Source: an uncultured Pelagibacteraceae bacterium (GTDB lineage Bacteria; Pseudomonadota; Alphaproteobacteria; Pelagibacterales; Pelagibacteraceae). Taken from it: a stretch of 64,000 nucleotides of DNA. Position 1 is the stretch's first letter. Each line of letters opens with the position of its first letter. The stretch covers positions 32,274 through 96,273 of the forward strand of contig CACHRI010000004.1 in assembly GCA_902582155.1 (NCBI GenBank), read 5' to 3'. Below the pieces are notes generated by a model that searched no databases, was not told where the DNA came from, and saw only the letters and a program-made list of their open reading frames with translations. Positions 10,043 to 20,040 of this stretch are shown here, one piece after another. The position numbers and the translations under genes were made by a program.

Positions 10043-10975
10043 ATGATTAAAACTGCATTATCTGTTGAAAACCTTTCAAAAGTATATTCTGGTGATAAAA
10101 AAAATTCTCCAAAAATAAACGCATTAAATAATATTTCTTTTGAGGTAAAGCAGGGGGAAATATTTGGTTTACTAGGTCCAAATGGTGCAGGCAAAACAAC
10201 GTTTTTAAGTATATTAGCTGGAACAGTTATAAAAACTAGTGGTAAAATAAATGTGTGGGGCTTTGACCTGGACAAAAATCCCAGACAAGTTAGAGCTTCA
10301 ATAGGTATCGTTCCTCAAGAAGTTAATTTAGACGCTTTTTTTAGTCCAAAAAAATTATTAGATTTACAAGCTGGTCTCTACGGAATCAAAAATAGTGAAA
10401 AAATTACTGAAACAATTCTAAAGTTAGTTTCTCTAGATAAAGAGGCTGAAAGTTACTCTAGAAATTTATCTGGAGGTATGAAAAGAAGACTATTGATAGC
10501 AAAAGCCATGGTTCATCAACCTCCAATTCTAGTGCTAGATGAACCGACAGCGGGTGTTGATGTAGAACTAAGAAAAAATCTATGGAGCAACGTTAAAGAA
10601 TTAAATAAAATAGGTGTTACTATCATTTTAACTACTCATTATTTATTTGAAGCTCAAGAAATGTGTGAGCGAATAGCTATCCTTAACAAAGGAAACTTAG
10701 TGGCTTTGGATACTACAAAAAAGCTACTAGACAGAATAAAGACTAAAAAAATTTTATTTAAACTTAAAAAATTTAATACTGAAATAAAGCTTTTTTTACC
10801 TAATATAAATTTTTATATAATCTCAGATAGTGAGATTTCCGTTCATTATGAAAAAGAAAATGTTGATTTTGAAAAATTAATAAATTATTTGAAAGAAAAT
10901 GGCCTTAAAATCTTAGATATTTCAATACATGAAGGAGATCTTGAGGACGTGTTTCTTAAATTAACAAAAAACTAG
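10043..10975 (+). CDS. ABC transporter ATP-binding protein (ABC-2 / DrrA-like), no adjacent permease
   Basis: Full ABC ATPase: Walker A GLLGPNGAGKTTFLS, Q-loop VPQEVN, signature LSGGMKRRLLIAKAM, Walker B ILVLDEPTAGVD, H-loop TTHYLFEA. A C-terminal extension of about 85 residues is typical of the DrrA/CcmA-like group that works with an ABC-2 permease. Such a permease gene normally follows, but the next gene is bioY. Substrate therefore unknown. It is unlikely to be the energising ATPase of BioY, because ECF ATPases belong to a different subgroup. Confidence 0.85.
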   Translation: MIKTALSVENLSKVYSGDKKNSPKINALNNISFEVKQGEIFGLLGPNGAGKTTFLSILAGTVIKTSGKINVWGFDLDKNPRQVRASIGIVPQEVNLDAFFSPKKLLDLQAGLYGIKNSEKITETILKLVSLDKEAESYSRNLSGGMKRRLLIAKAMVHQPPILVLDEPTAGVDVELRKNLWSNVKELNKIGVTIILTTHYLFEAQEMCERIAILNKGNLVALDTTKKLLDRIKTKKILFKLKKFNTEIKLFLPNINFYIISDSEISVHYEKENVDFEKLINYLKENGLKILDISIHEGDLEDVFLKLTKN

Positions 10976-11006
10976 ATTATTAACAAAAATAAAGGTAAGT
11001 TTAAAT

Positions 11007-11570
11007 ATGGAACTCGTAAAAAATTTTAAATATTCAGAAATATTTAAATACTCTTTAATTATTTTATTTACCACTATATTATTGGCTATATCTTCAAAAT
11101 TTAAAATTCCATTTTATCCAGTGCCAATGACTATGCAAACTTTTATGGTGCTTCTTATTGGAGTTTGTTTTGGATGGAAATTGGGAGCTACTATAGTTTT
11201 ATTTTATCTTATTGAAGGTTTAATTGGCTTACCGGTTTTTTCAGGAACTCCTGAGAAAGGCTCTGGTTTAGTTTATTTTACTGGGCCAACAATGGGATAT
11301 TTAATAGGATTTATCTTTGCAGTAATCTTAAGTGGTTTATTTAAATATAATAATAATATACTTTTCAATTTTGTTAAATTGTCTTTGAGTGTAAGTATCA
11401 TTTATATACTTGGTTTATTTTGGCTTGGAATTTTAATTGGTTGGGATAAGCCCTTATTTGCTCTAGGTGCAAAACCTTTCTTATTAGCTGAAATTTTTAA
11501 GATATTTATTCTTACTGCGGTTATTTCATTATTTAGAAATAACATAAAAAATTTTAAAAATTGGTTGTAA
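11007..11570 (+). CDS. bioY: Biotin transporter BioY (substrate-binding membrane protein)
   Basis: Integral membrane S-component for biotin uptake, 187 residues with about six hydrophobic segments. BioY hallmarks: PFYPVPMTMQTFMVLL near the N-terminus, GLIGLPVFSGTPEKGSG and TGPTMGYLIGF in the middle, and GAKPFLLAEIFKI near the end. No bioM/bioN ATPase and permease genes lie alongside; solitary BioY proteins can mediate uptake themselves or use a shared ECF module. Presence suggests dependence on external biotin, but no biotin synthesis genes can be checked here. It stops 2 bases from the convergent regA. Confidence 0.92.
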   Translation: MELVKNFKYSEIFKYSLIILFTTILLAISSKFKIPFYPVPMTMQTFMVLLIGVCFGWKLGATIVLFYLIEGLIGLPVFSGTPEKGSGLVYFTGPTMGYLIGFIFAVILSGLFKYNNNILFNFVKLSLSVSIIYILGLFWLGILIGWDKPLFALGAKPFLLAEIFKIFILTAVISLFRNNIKNFKNWL

Positions 11571-11572
11571 TA

Positions 11573-12145
11573 CTACTTCGGAGATCTCTTAGATAAAATT
11601 CTTTGAAGTGTTCTTCGGTGCATTTTTAACCTTCTAGCGGTTTCAGACACATTCCTGTTACACAGCTCAAAAACACGATGTATATGCTCCCATTTTACTC
11701 GATCGGCAGACATTGGGTTTTCTGGTGGTTTAGCCTTAGACTCGGGAGAGGCTAACAAAGCCGACTCAACGTCATCAGCATCTACGGGCTTTGCGATATA
11801 ATCTATTGCTCCAGCCTTGACCGCGGCAACAGCTGTTGGCAAGTTGCCGTAACCTGTTAACATGACAATTCTACATTCTGACCTGTTTTTTGACAGCTCT
11901 TTAACCACATCTAATCCATTGCCATCCTCTAATCTAAGATCAATTACTGCAAAATTAGGGGGTATTTTCCTCGCAATATCGAGGCCTTCGACTATTGTTT
12001 TAGCTTCCTTTACTTTAAAGCCTTTTTTCTCCATTGCTCTAGAGAGTCTTCCTCTTAATGGATCATCATCATCCAAAATAAGCAGTGATTTATCCTCAAA
12101 ATCAGCCAAATTCAGTTGTGGAGTTTGTAGATTATTCTTTCTCAT
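11573..12145 (-). CDS. regA: Redox response regulator RegA/PrrA/ActR family
   Basis: Global redox regulator partnered with RegB, 190 residues. The receiver has SLLILDDDDPLRGRLSRAM and phosphorylatable Asp about 69 (VIDLRLEDGNGLDV), then a short proline linker (KAKPPENPM). The Fis-type helix-turn-helix NVSETARRLKMHRRTLQRIL is the most conserved part of the family. The kinase gene regB is 3.3 kb away beyond the polyamine operon instead of adjacent, and senC is not present. A 6-base inverted repeat touches the start codon (see separate entry). Confidence 0.92.
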   Translation of the reverse strand: MRKNNLQTPQLNLADFEDKSLLILDDDDPLRGRLSRAMEKKGFKVKEAKTIVEGLDIARKIPPNFAVIDLRLEDGNGLDVVKELSKNRSECRIVMLTGYGNLPTAVAAVKAGAIDYIAKPVDADDVESALLASPESKAKPPENPMSADRVKWEHIHRVFELCNRNVSETARRLKMHRRTLQRILSKRSPK

Positions 12146-12146
12146 G

Positions 12147-12165
12147 GAGACCTATATAGGGTCTC
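12147..12165. promoter_or_regulatory. Inverted repeat GAGACC-N7-GGTCTC abutting the regA start
   Basis: Perfect 6-base arms flank TATATAG, beginning one base before the regA ATG (minus strand). The centre TATATA reads alike on both strands and could serve as a -10 element. The site could be an operator for autoregulation or, in RNA, a hairpin at the start codon. It does not match the published GC-rich RegA site. It is unusually GC-rich for its surroundings, which argues against chance. Confidence 0.4.
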
Positions 12166-12212
12166 TTAGAGTAATTTCAACCTCCTTCGAAGAAGATTTA
12201 AACATATCGGCA

Positions 12213-12239
12213 ATGCATTTTTTTCTTTACATAAGGTGA
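12213..12239 (+). CDS. Candidate leader peptide of the polyamine operon (MHFFLYIR)
   Basis: An eight-codon ORF, ATG to TGA, in the 177-base gap before the decarboxylase gene. Its last codons (ATA AGG TGA) form the 5' arm of a perfect hairpin whose 3' arm can alternatively pair with a downstream strand followed by six T. This is the geometry of a translation-coupled attenuator, and leader peptides are known before ornithine decarboxylase genes (SpeFL in enterobacteria). No clear ribosome binding site is visible, so translation is unproven. Confidence 0.3.
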   Translation: MHFFLYIR

Positions 12240-12273
12240 AAAAACCTTAAAAGCCGTCAAATAAGGGTTTTTT
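12232..12273 (+). promoter_or_regulatory. Candidate attenuator with mutually exclusive hairpins before the decarboxylase
   Basis: Hairpin A: TAAGGT (12232-12237), loop GAAAAA, ACCTTA (12244-12249), a perfect 6-bp stem. Hairpin B: AACCTTA (12243-12249) pairs with TAAGGGTT (12262-12269) with one G bulged, followed directly by T residues to 12273, like an intrinsic terminator. The two share ACCTTA and cannot form together. The start codon of the first polyamine gene is 50 bases downstream. Stem lengths are modest, so comparative support is required. Confidence 0.35.
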
Positions 12274-12322
12274 ATAAATTTTTTGAAAACTCTTTTGTGT
12301 TAATAAACGGGGTACACATGAA

Positions 12323-13501
12323 ATGGAAAAATTTAGTGACGTTAACGAACTAGTTAACACTCTTAAACCAGTAAATCCAGTATACTGTATACGCCCAGAT
12401 ACCATAAAAAATTCTATAAAATTATTTAAAGATAAGTTTCCTGGAAAAATCTTATATGCAGTAAAAACAAATCCGAATGAATTTGTTCTAAAAAATATTA
12501 TTAAAAATGGTGTAGATAGATTCGATGTTGCATCAATTAATGAAGTCAAACTAATTAGAAAATTAAGTACTAAATCAAGATTGTACTTTATGCATCCAAT
12601 AAAATCACGAGAAGATATTTCGTCAGCATATTTTAATTATAACGTAAAAGATTTTTCTTTAGATACTAAAGAAGAATTAATGAAAATTTTAGATTCTACA
12701 AAAAATGCAAAGGACCTGAATCTTTTTGTAAGAATAGCAGTTTCAAATGAACATGCAGAATTAGATTTATCAAGAAAGTTTGGTGCATTACCTGCTGAGG
12801 CCTTAGGATTAATTAGATTGTGCAAACATCATGCAAAAAGACTTGGGATTAGTTTTCATGTTGGCTCTCAATGTATGCACAAGATTTCCTTTTCTAAAGG
12901 TTTAAAAGAAATATCGAGTCTTATTAAAAAGACAAAAATAATTCCTGACATAATAAATGTAGGAGGTGGTTTTCCATCTATATATCCAGATTTAAGACCG
13001 GAGCCAATCGAAAATTATTTCAACGAAATAAAATCGGGATTAAAACATTTAAAACTAGAAAAACTTCCTGAAATTATTTGTGAACCTGGTAGAGCTCTTG
13101 TTGCTGAAAGCGGCTCTACTATTGTCAGAGTAAATCTGAAGAAAAAAAATAAACTTTATATTAATGATGGTACATATGGCTCTCTTTTTGATGCGGGTGT
13201 ACCAAACTTTATATTACCTTCAAGATTAATAACAAGTGGTAGAATACAATCAAAAAAAATTACTGCATTCCAGTTTTACGGCCCAACTTGTGACAGCTTG
13301 GATTTTATGAAAGGTCCATTCTTGTTACCAAACAATGTAAAAGAAGGAGACTACATAGAATTAGGTCAATTAGGTGCCTATGGAATAACTTTTAGAACAA
13401 AATTTAATGGTTTTTTCTCAGATAAAATCGTTGAATTAAATGACAAACCAATTATGTCGCTATATGATGACTCAAGTAAAATTAATTACTTGGTTGCATA
13501 A
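12323..13501 (+). CDS. PLP-dependent ornithine decarboxylase-like enzyme (alanine-racemase fold)
   Basis: Fold-type III decarboxylase, 392 residues. The PLP lysine is in KILYAVKTNPNEF, the phosphate-binding glycines in INVGGGFPS, ICEPGRALVAESG follows, and the partner-subunit cysteine is in FYGPTCDSLDFM, a pattern of ornithine/lysine decarboxylases. The expected product is putrescine (from ornithine) or cadaverine (from lysine); substrate choice cannot be settled from sequence. First gene of a three-gene polyamine operon: its stop overlaps the next ATG by one base. A possible attenuator lies in its leader. Confidence 0.85.
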   Translation: MEKFSDVNELVNTLKPVNPVYCIRPDTIKNSIKLFKDKFPGKILYAVKTNPNEFVLKNIIKNGVDRFDVASINEVKLIRKLSTKSRLYFMHPIKSREDISSAYFNYNVKDFSLDTKEELMKILDSTKNAKDLNLFVRIAVSNEHAELDLSRKFGALPAEALGLIRLCKHHAKRLGISFHVGSQCMHKISFSKGLKEISSLIKKTKIIPDIINVGGGFPSIYPDLRPEPIENYFNEIKSGLKHLKLEKLPEIICEPGRALVAESGSTIVRVNLKKKNKLYINDGTYGSLFDAGVPNFILPSRLITSGRIQSKKITAFQFYGPTCDSLDFMKGPFLLPNNVKEGDYIELGQLGAYGITFRTKFNGFFSDKIVELNDKPIMSLYDDSSKINYLVA

Positions 13502-14547
13502 TGAATAAAAAAAAGAGTCCAGGCGCAGGGCATAACAAAAAATCATTTTTAAATAAACCTATCGAGCACATTGATATCACGAAATTTGATGCTCGAAGCA
13601 TAATTAGCTCTATGAGCAAAATGTCTTTTACCTCTAGAGACACTGCTAATGCATCAAAAATTTTTAATGAAATGATAGAAGATAAGTCTTGTTCAATATT
13701 TTTAACCTTAGCAGGATCAACTTCTGCTGGCGGCTGTATGAAACTGTATTCAGATCTAGTTAAATATAACATGGTAGACGCAATTGTTGCGACTGGGGCT
13801 TCTATAGTTGATATGGATTTTTTTGAAGCTTTGGGTTTTAAGCATTACCAAGGTTCTCAATTTGAAAATGATACTAAGCTTAGGGAGAATTATATTGATA
13901 GAATATATGATACCTACATTGATGAAGACGAACTCCAAGCATGCGACCAAAAAATTTGTGATATAGCAAATTCTTTAAAACCTAAAAGCTATACATCACG
14001 AGAATTTATATTTGAAATGGGTAAATATCTTAAAAAAAATTCAAAGAAAAAGGACTCATTAATTGAAACAGCTTTTGACAATAATGTTCCAATTTTTTGT
14101 CCTGCTTTCACTGATAGTTCTGCAGGGTTTGGGCTTGTAATGCATCAGGAGCAAAATCCAAAAAATCATTTGACAATTGACTCGATAAGAGAATTTAGGG
14201 AATTAACCGAGATAAAACTGAAATCTAAACAATCAGGATTGTTAATGATAGGTGGAGGCGTACCAAAAAATTTTATACAAGATACTGTTGTTTGTGCAGA
14301 ATTATTAGGGAAAAAAGTTGACATGCATAAGTATGCAGTTCAAATAACAGTTGCTGATACAAGAGATGGTGCGTGTAGCAGTTCAACTTTAAAAGAAGCA
14401 AGTTCTTGGGGTAAAGTAGACATTTCAAAAGAGCAAATGGTTTTTGCAGAGGCAACTAGTGTATTGCCACTTATTGCGAGCGATGCTTTTCATAGACAAA
14501 ATTGGAAAAAAAGAGACAGAAGAGAATTTTCAAAAATTTTCAAATAA
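13501..14547 (+). CDS. Deoxyhypusine synthase-like protein, probably homospermidine-type aminobutyl transferase
   Basis: 348 residues of the deoxyhypusine synthase family: FLTLAGSTSAGGCMKLYSDL and VATGASIVDMDFFEALG bind NAD, GGGVPKNFIQD is central, and SSWGKVD near residue 305 retains the catalytic imine-forming lysine. Bacteria have no eIF5A to modify, and bacterial members are associated with making homospermidine or a related polyamine by NAD-dependent aminobutyl transfer. Its position between a decarboxylase and a ureohydrolase supports a polyamine role. The exact donor and acceptor (putrescine or agmatine) are not determined. Confidence 0.8.
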   Translation: MNKKKSPGAGHNKKSFLNKPIEHIDITKFDARSIISSMSKMSFTSRDTANASKIFNEMIEDKSCSIFLTLAGSTSAGGCMKLYSDLVKYNMVDAIVATGASIVDMDFFEALGFKHYQGSQFENDTKLRENYIDRIYDTYIDEDELQACDQKICDIANSLKPKSYTSREFIFEMGKYLKKNSKKKDSLIETAFDNNVPIFCPAFTDSSAGFGLVMHQEQNPKNHLTIDSIREFRELTEIKLKSKQSGLLMIGGGVPKNFIQDTVVCAELLGKKVDMHKYAVQITVADTRDGACSSSTLKEASSWGKVDISKEQMVFAEATSVLPLIASDAFHRQNWKKRDRREFSKIFK

Positions 14548-14548
14548 G

Positions 14549-15445
14549 ATGAAATTTCTAAAACAAAAAGATGGTTTTTTGGGATATGATGCTAATACAA
14601 AAACTAAAAGTAAAGTTGTGGTGGTGCCATTTGGGCTAGAAAAAACAGTTTCATATGGAGGTGGCACAAAGAATGCACCAAAAGAGATTATTAAAGCTTC
14701 TCATCAAGTTGAATTATTTGATGAAGAATTAAATAAAGAGACTTTCAGACATATAGGTATTAAAACTTTAAAACCTTTTAAAATTAAAAATCAAATCAAA
14801 TCTGCTTTAACTCAAATAGCTAATATAAATGAACAAATTCTATATAAAAAATTATTTCCATTAGTTTTAGGTGGTGAACATTCTATTACAAGTGGCTCGA
14901 TAAGACCTTTTGTAAAAAAATATAAAAATCTTTATATTCTTCATTTCGATGCTCATGCAGATTTAAGAGAAAAGTACAACGGAGAAAGATATTCTCACGC
15001 AACAGCCATTAAAAGATGCTTAGATTTTAAAAATGTGAAAGTAATATCATTTGGTATAAGAAACTTATCAAAGGAGGAAATGAACTTTTACAATAATAAT
15101 AGAAAAAAAATTAAAATTTTTTGGGGAAGCAAGAAAAATAAATGGAAAATATCTGAAATTCGCAAAATATTTAAAAATAAGAATGTTTATATCACATTTG
15201 ACGTTGATGGTTTCGACTCTAGTTTAATGCCAGCTACCGGCACACCTGAACCTGGTGGAATGTTTTGGGATGATGTTATGCCTATACTTAAAAATGTTTG
15301 CTCAGTTTCTAATGTAGTGGGTGCAGATATTAATGAACTTTCACCAATTAAAAACTTTAATTCATGTAATTTTTTGACAGCAAAACTAGCCTACAAAATC
15401 ATATCCTACGTATTTGAGTTTAAGTCAAAATACTTAAATCGCTAA
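14549..15445 (+). CDS. speB: Agmatinase-like ureohydrolase
   Basis: Arginase/agmatinase family, binuclear Mn enzyme. Metal-ligand motifs are all present: LGGEHSITSG, HFDAHADLREKY, and TFDVDGFDSSLMPATGTPEPGG. The ORF track begins in-frame at 14444, inside the previous gene. I choose the ATG at 14549, one base after the upstream stop, because it gives a normal 298-residue protein. It likely hydrolyses agmatine (or a guanidino-polyamine from the DHS-like enzyme) to an amine plus urea. The 3' end overlaps the convergent regB by 26 bases. Confidence 0.85.
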   Translation: MKFLKQKDGFLGYDANTKTKSKVVVVPFGLEKTVSYGGGTKNAPKEIIKASHQVELFDEELNKETFRHIGIKTLKPFKIKNQIKSALTQIANINEQILYKKLFPLVLGGEHSITSGSIRPFVKKYKNLYILHFDAHADLREKYNGERYSHATAIKRCLDFKNVKVISFGIRNLSKEEMNFYNNNRKKIKIFWGSKKNKWKISEIRKIFKNKNVYITFDVDGFDSSLMPATGTPEPGGMFWDDVMPILKNVCSVSNVVGADINELSPIKNFNSCNFLTAKLAYKIISYVFEFKSKYLNR

Positions 15446-16709
15446 CACTCCATTTTATTTTTACTTTAGCTCCTTTTAAGGAACTGCCATTTTCAAATGA
15501 TATAACAGCTGATTGCCTTTCTAGTAAAGTTTTGCCTAAAAAAGTTCCTAATCCTAATCCCTTATTCTCTTTCGATAGTTTTGATCTAGATTTGATATAA
15601 GGCTCTCCAAGGGCTTTAATAATATCTTCTGGAAAACCTGGGCCATCGTCTTCTATTAGAATATATATATTTATATTGTCGCTAATAATTGAGATGAGTA
15701 TATTCTGATTTGCAAATTTGACTGCATTACCTAAAAAGTTTCTCAATCCATATACAAGTTCAGGATTTCTTTTAATATCTATCTTATTTATATCTTTATC
15801 TGTATTTAATTTAATATTTTTTTCCGATGACTCTTTAAAAGATTTTATTATTTCTTCTAATAAATCTTCAAAGGTCATGGAGCTTAAAAACTCATCGTTA
15901 ATAATTTTTTTTTGTGATATTTTTTTTAGAATTTCACTACATCTTTTTGTCTGACTTAATAATAAGTCTAAATCTTTAGTGAGTTTTGAATTGTCTCCTA
16001 CTTCTTTCCTCATCTCCTTAGCAACAACTGATATTGTGGCTAAAGGGGTGCCTAAAGAGTGAGCTGCTGCTGCAGCTTGTCCTCCTAAAGATTCTAATTC
16101 ATATTCTTTTGCTAATATTTGCTGAAGTTTGTTTAAGGCATCAGATCTTTTTTTTGTTTCTCCAGCAAAACGGATGCCGAAGTAACTTAGAAACAAAAGA
16201 CCGATTATTAGAGAAATTAAAATTCCTGTTACATAATAATTTGGGAATGAAAGCACATATTCCTCCATTCCAGGTAATGGCAAGTTAAAAAATGTTAGAA
16301 CAAAAAGTAATAGTATTGTCGACGAACCAAGTATAATTGTACTACCCATACTTAAAAAAGTTGAAGAGACAATCGTTGGAACTATTAAAAGAATTGCAAA
16401 AGGATTAAATATTCCCCCTGTTAAAAATAAAAGAATACTTAATTGAATGATGTCATACATTAAAAATGTAGTAGAATATAAATCTTTTAGTAAAGTTGCT
16501 TTAACTCCAAATTGCAAATAAATGTTCGTAAAAAAACCTACAAAAATAACTATATGACAAAGTAAAACTGGAAAGTTTAGGTCTAAATAAAAGTAAACTA
16601 AATTTATTGAAAAAAGTTGGCCAGAAATTGCTATCCACCTTAATATAACTAGTGTTTTTTTATCTAAATTTAGGTTTTCTCCTAACCTGAAAATAGTAGC
16701 AAAATCCAT
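15420..16709 (-). CDS. regB: Redox sensor histidine kinase RegB/PrrB/ActS family
   Basis: 429 residues with about six N-terminal TM helices. The quinone-binding signature GGIFNPFAI (98-106) lies between helices. The H-box is AAAAHSLGTPLATI with His217, and the redox-box cysteine is at 257 (TKRCSEILKKI). The His-to-Cys distance of 40 equals that in Rhodobacter RegB (His225, Cys265). ATPase boxes: GLRNFLGNAVKFA, EDDGPGFP, GLGLGTFLGKTLL. It should phosphorylate RegA in response to quinone or thiol redox state. Separated from regA by the polyamine operon. Confidence 0.92.
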   Translation of the reverse strand: MDFATIFRLGENLNLDKKTLVILRWIAISGQLFSINLVYFYLDLNFPVLLCHIVIFVGFFTNIYLQFGVKATLLKDLYSTTFLMYDIIQLSILLFLTGGIFNPFAILLIVPTIVSSTFLSMGSTIILGSSTILLLFVLTFFNLPLPGMEEYVLSFPNYYVTGILISLIIGLLFLSYFGIRFAGETKKRSDALNKLQQILAKEYELESLGGQAAAAAHSLGTPLATISVVAKEMRKEVGDNSKLTKDLDLLLSQTKRCSEILKKISQKKIINDEFLSSMTFEDLLEEIIKSFKESSEKNIKLNTDKDINKIDIKRNPELVYGLRNFLGNAVKFANQNILISIISDNINIYILIEDDGPGFPEDIIKALGEPYIKSRSKLSKENKGLGLGTFLGKTLLERQSAVISFENGSSLKGAKVKIKWSVSDLSILT

Positions 16710-16714
16710 GAGAT

Positions 16715-18790
<2,076 letters not shown>

Positions 18791-18893
18791 TTAATTAATC
18801 AAATTTTATATCATTTTTTGTTGTCAATATACAATCGACAAACTTGAAGGCCTTCTATTTGTATTTAATATCAACAGTTTTAGATGATTTTTT

Positions 18894-18921
18894 AAAAAAA
18901 AAAACTAAAAGAGTTTTTTTT
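18894..18921 (-). terminator. Candidate intrinsic terminator at the dnaN stop codon
   Basis: On the minus strand AAAAAAAACT, loop CTTTT, AGTTTTTTTT and further T residues form a perfect 10-bp stem plus a U-tract, starting within the dnaN stop codon. Only one G-C pair is present, so the stem is weak, but the position is right for ending the dnaA-dnaN transcript before gyrB. Confidence 0.35.
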
Positions 18922-20035
18922 AAATTTTCATCGGCATTATTACATAAAAACTGTTTTTATCTGAATTATCTAAAACTAAAACTGGAGAGGTTGAATTTTT
19001 TAAACTAAAAGTAAGTTCTTTGTCTTCAACTTCAGAAGCTATATCTATTAAATATTTTGAATTAAACCCAATTACCAAATCATCGCCATCATATTTAGCC
19101 GGAACAATCTCGTTTCCATCTCCCGAGTTTGTGCTATTTACAGATAGTTTTAGTTTATCTTTGCTTAATTCTAATTTTACGCCTTCTTTTCTATCTATAG
19201 AAACAGAGGCAACTCTCTCAACAGAGCTAATAAAGTCAAGAGAAGAAACTATCAACGTCTTAGAGTTGTCTTTTGGAACTACTTTTTGATAATCTGGAAA
19301 CTTTCCATCTATTACTTTTGAAATTAAATTTATTTTTCCAATAGAAAACTTTATTTTATTCTCACTTGTTTTTATAAATAATTTCTCATTTGTCTCATCA
19401 ATTAAAGAACATAGCTGAAATACTGTTTTTCTTGGAATTATCATTGAGGAAAAATTATTGATATCTTTTACATTTATGCTGCTTGAAGATAGCCTGTGAC
19501 TATCAGTTGCAACACCAGTTAAAAATGTATTCTTATTAGACTCTGTGGCATGAAGATATATGCCATTTAAATAATGCCTCGTATCATCATTTGATATTGA
19601 AATCTTGGTTTTATTCAAAAGTGATAAAAAACTTTTCCTATCTAATTCTATCTCCTTGCTGACAAAGTCATCATCAAAGGTAGGAAAATTACTTGGAGGC
19701 AAACAAAGGAGGTTAAAATCAGAATTTTCAGTTTTTAAACTCAATTTATTCTCACTTTTTAATGTAAAATTTAATTCAGAATTGGAGGGGATCTTTCTCA
19801 AAATATCAAATAGAACGTTTGCTGAGGTCGTTGTACTACCTTCCTCTATTAGTTTTAAGTCCGAAATTTCATCGTTGAAAACAATATCTAAATCTGTTGC
19901 AACTATCTCTAGTTTATTATCTTTTAAATTTAAGAGAACATTAGAGAGAATAGGTAGAGTATTTTTTTTTTCAACTACTCCCTGCACAAAATTTAGCGAT
20001 TTTAATAAAAGATCTCTTTTTATATTAAACTGCAT
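18920..20035 (-). CDS. dnaN: DNA polymerase III beta sliding clamp
   Basis: Ring-forming processivity clamp, 371 residues, three repeated clamp domains. Typical features: N-terminus MQFNIKRDLLLKSLNFVQGVVEKKNTLPILSN (quoted in part), DDTRHYLNGIYLH, ATDSHRLS, and the C-terminal NSTSPVLV...SFYVIMPMKI, which matches the universal PVLV...YVLMPMRL end that forms the partner-binding pocket. It follows dnaA by 5 bases, so dnaA-dnaN is an operon. recF, usually next, is absent here. Confidence 0.96.
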   Translation of the reverse strand: MQFNIKRDLLLKSLNFVQGVVEKKNTLPILSNVLLNLKDNKLEIVATDLDIVFNDEISDLKLIEEGSTTTSANVLFDILRKIPSNSELNFTLKSENKLSLKTENSDFNLLCLPPSNFPTFDDDFVSKEIELDRKSFLSLLNKTKISISNDDTRHYLNGIYLHATESNKNTFLTGVATDSHRLSSSSINVKDINNFSSMIIPRKTVFQLCSLIDETNEKLFIKTSENKIKFSIGKINLISKVIDGKFPDYQKVVPKDNSKTLIVSSLDFISSVERVASVSIDRKEGVKLELSKDKLKLSVNSTNSGDGNEIVPAKYDGDDLVIGFNSKYLIDIASEVEDKELTFSLKNSTSPVLVLDNSDKNSFYVIMPMKI

Positions 20036-20040
20036 TAATT

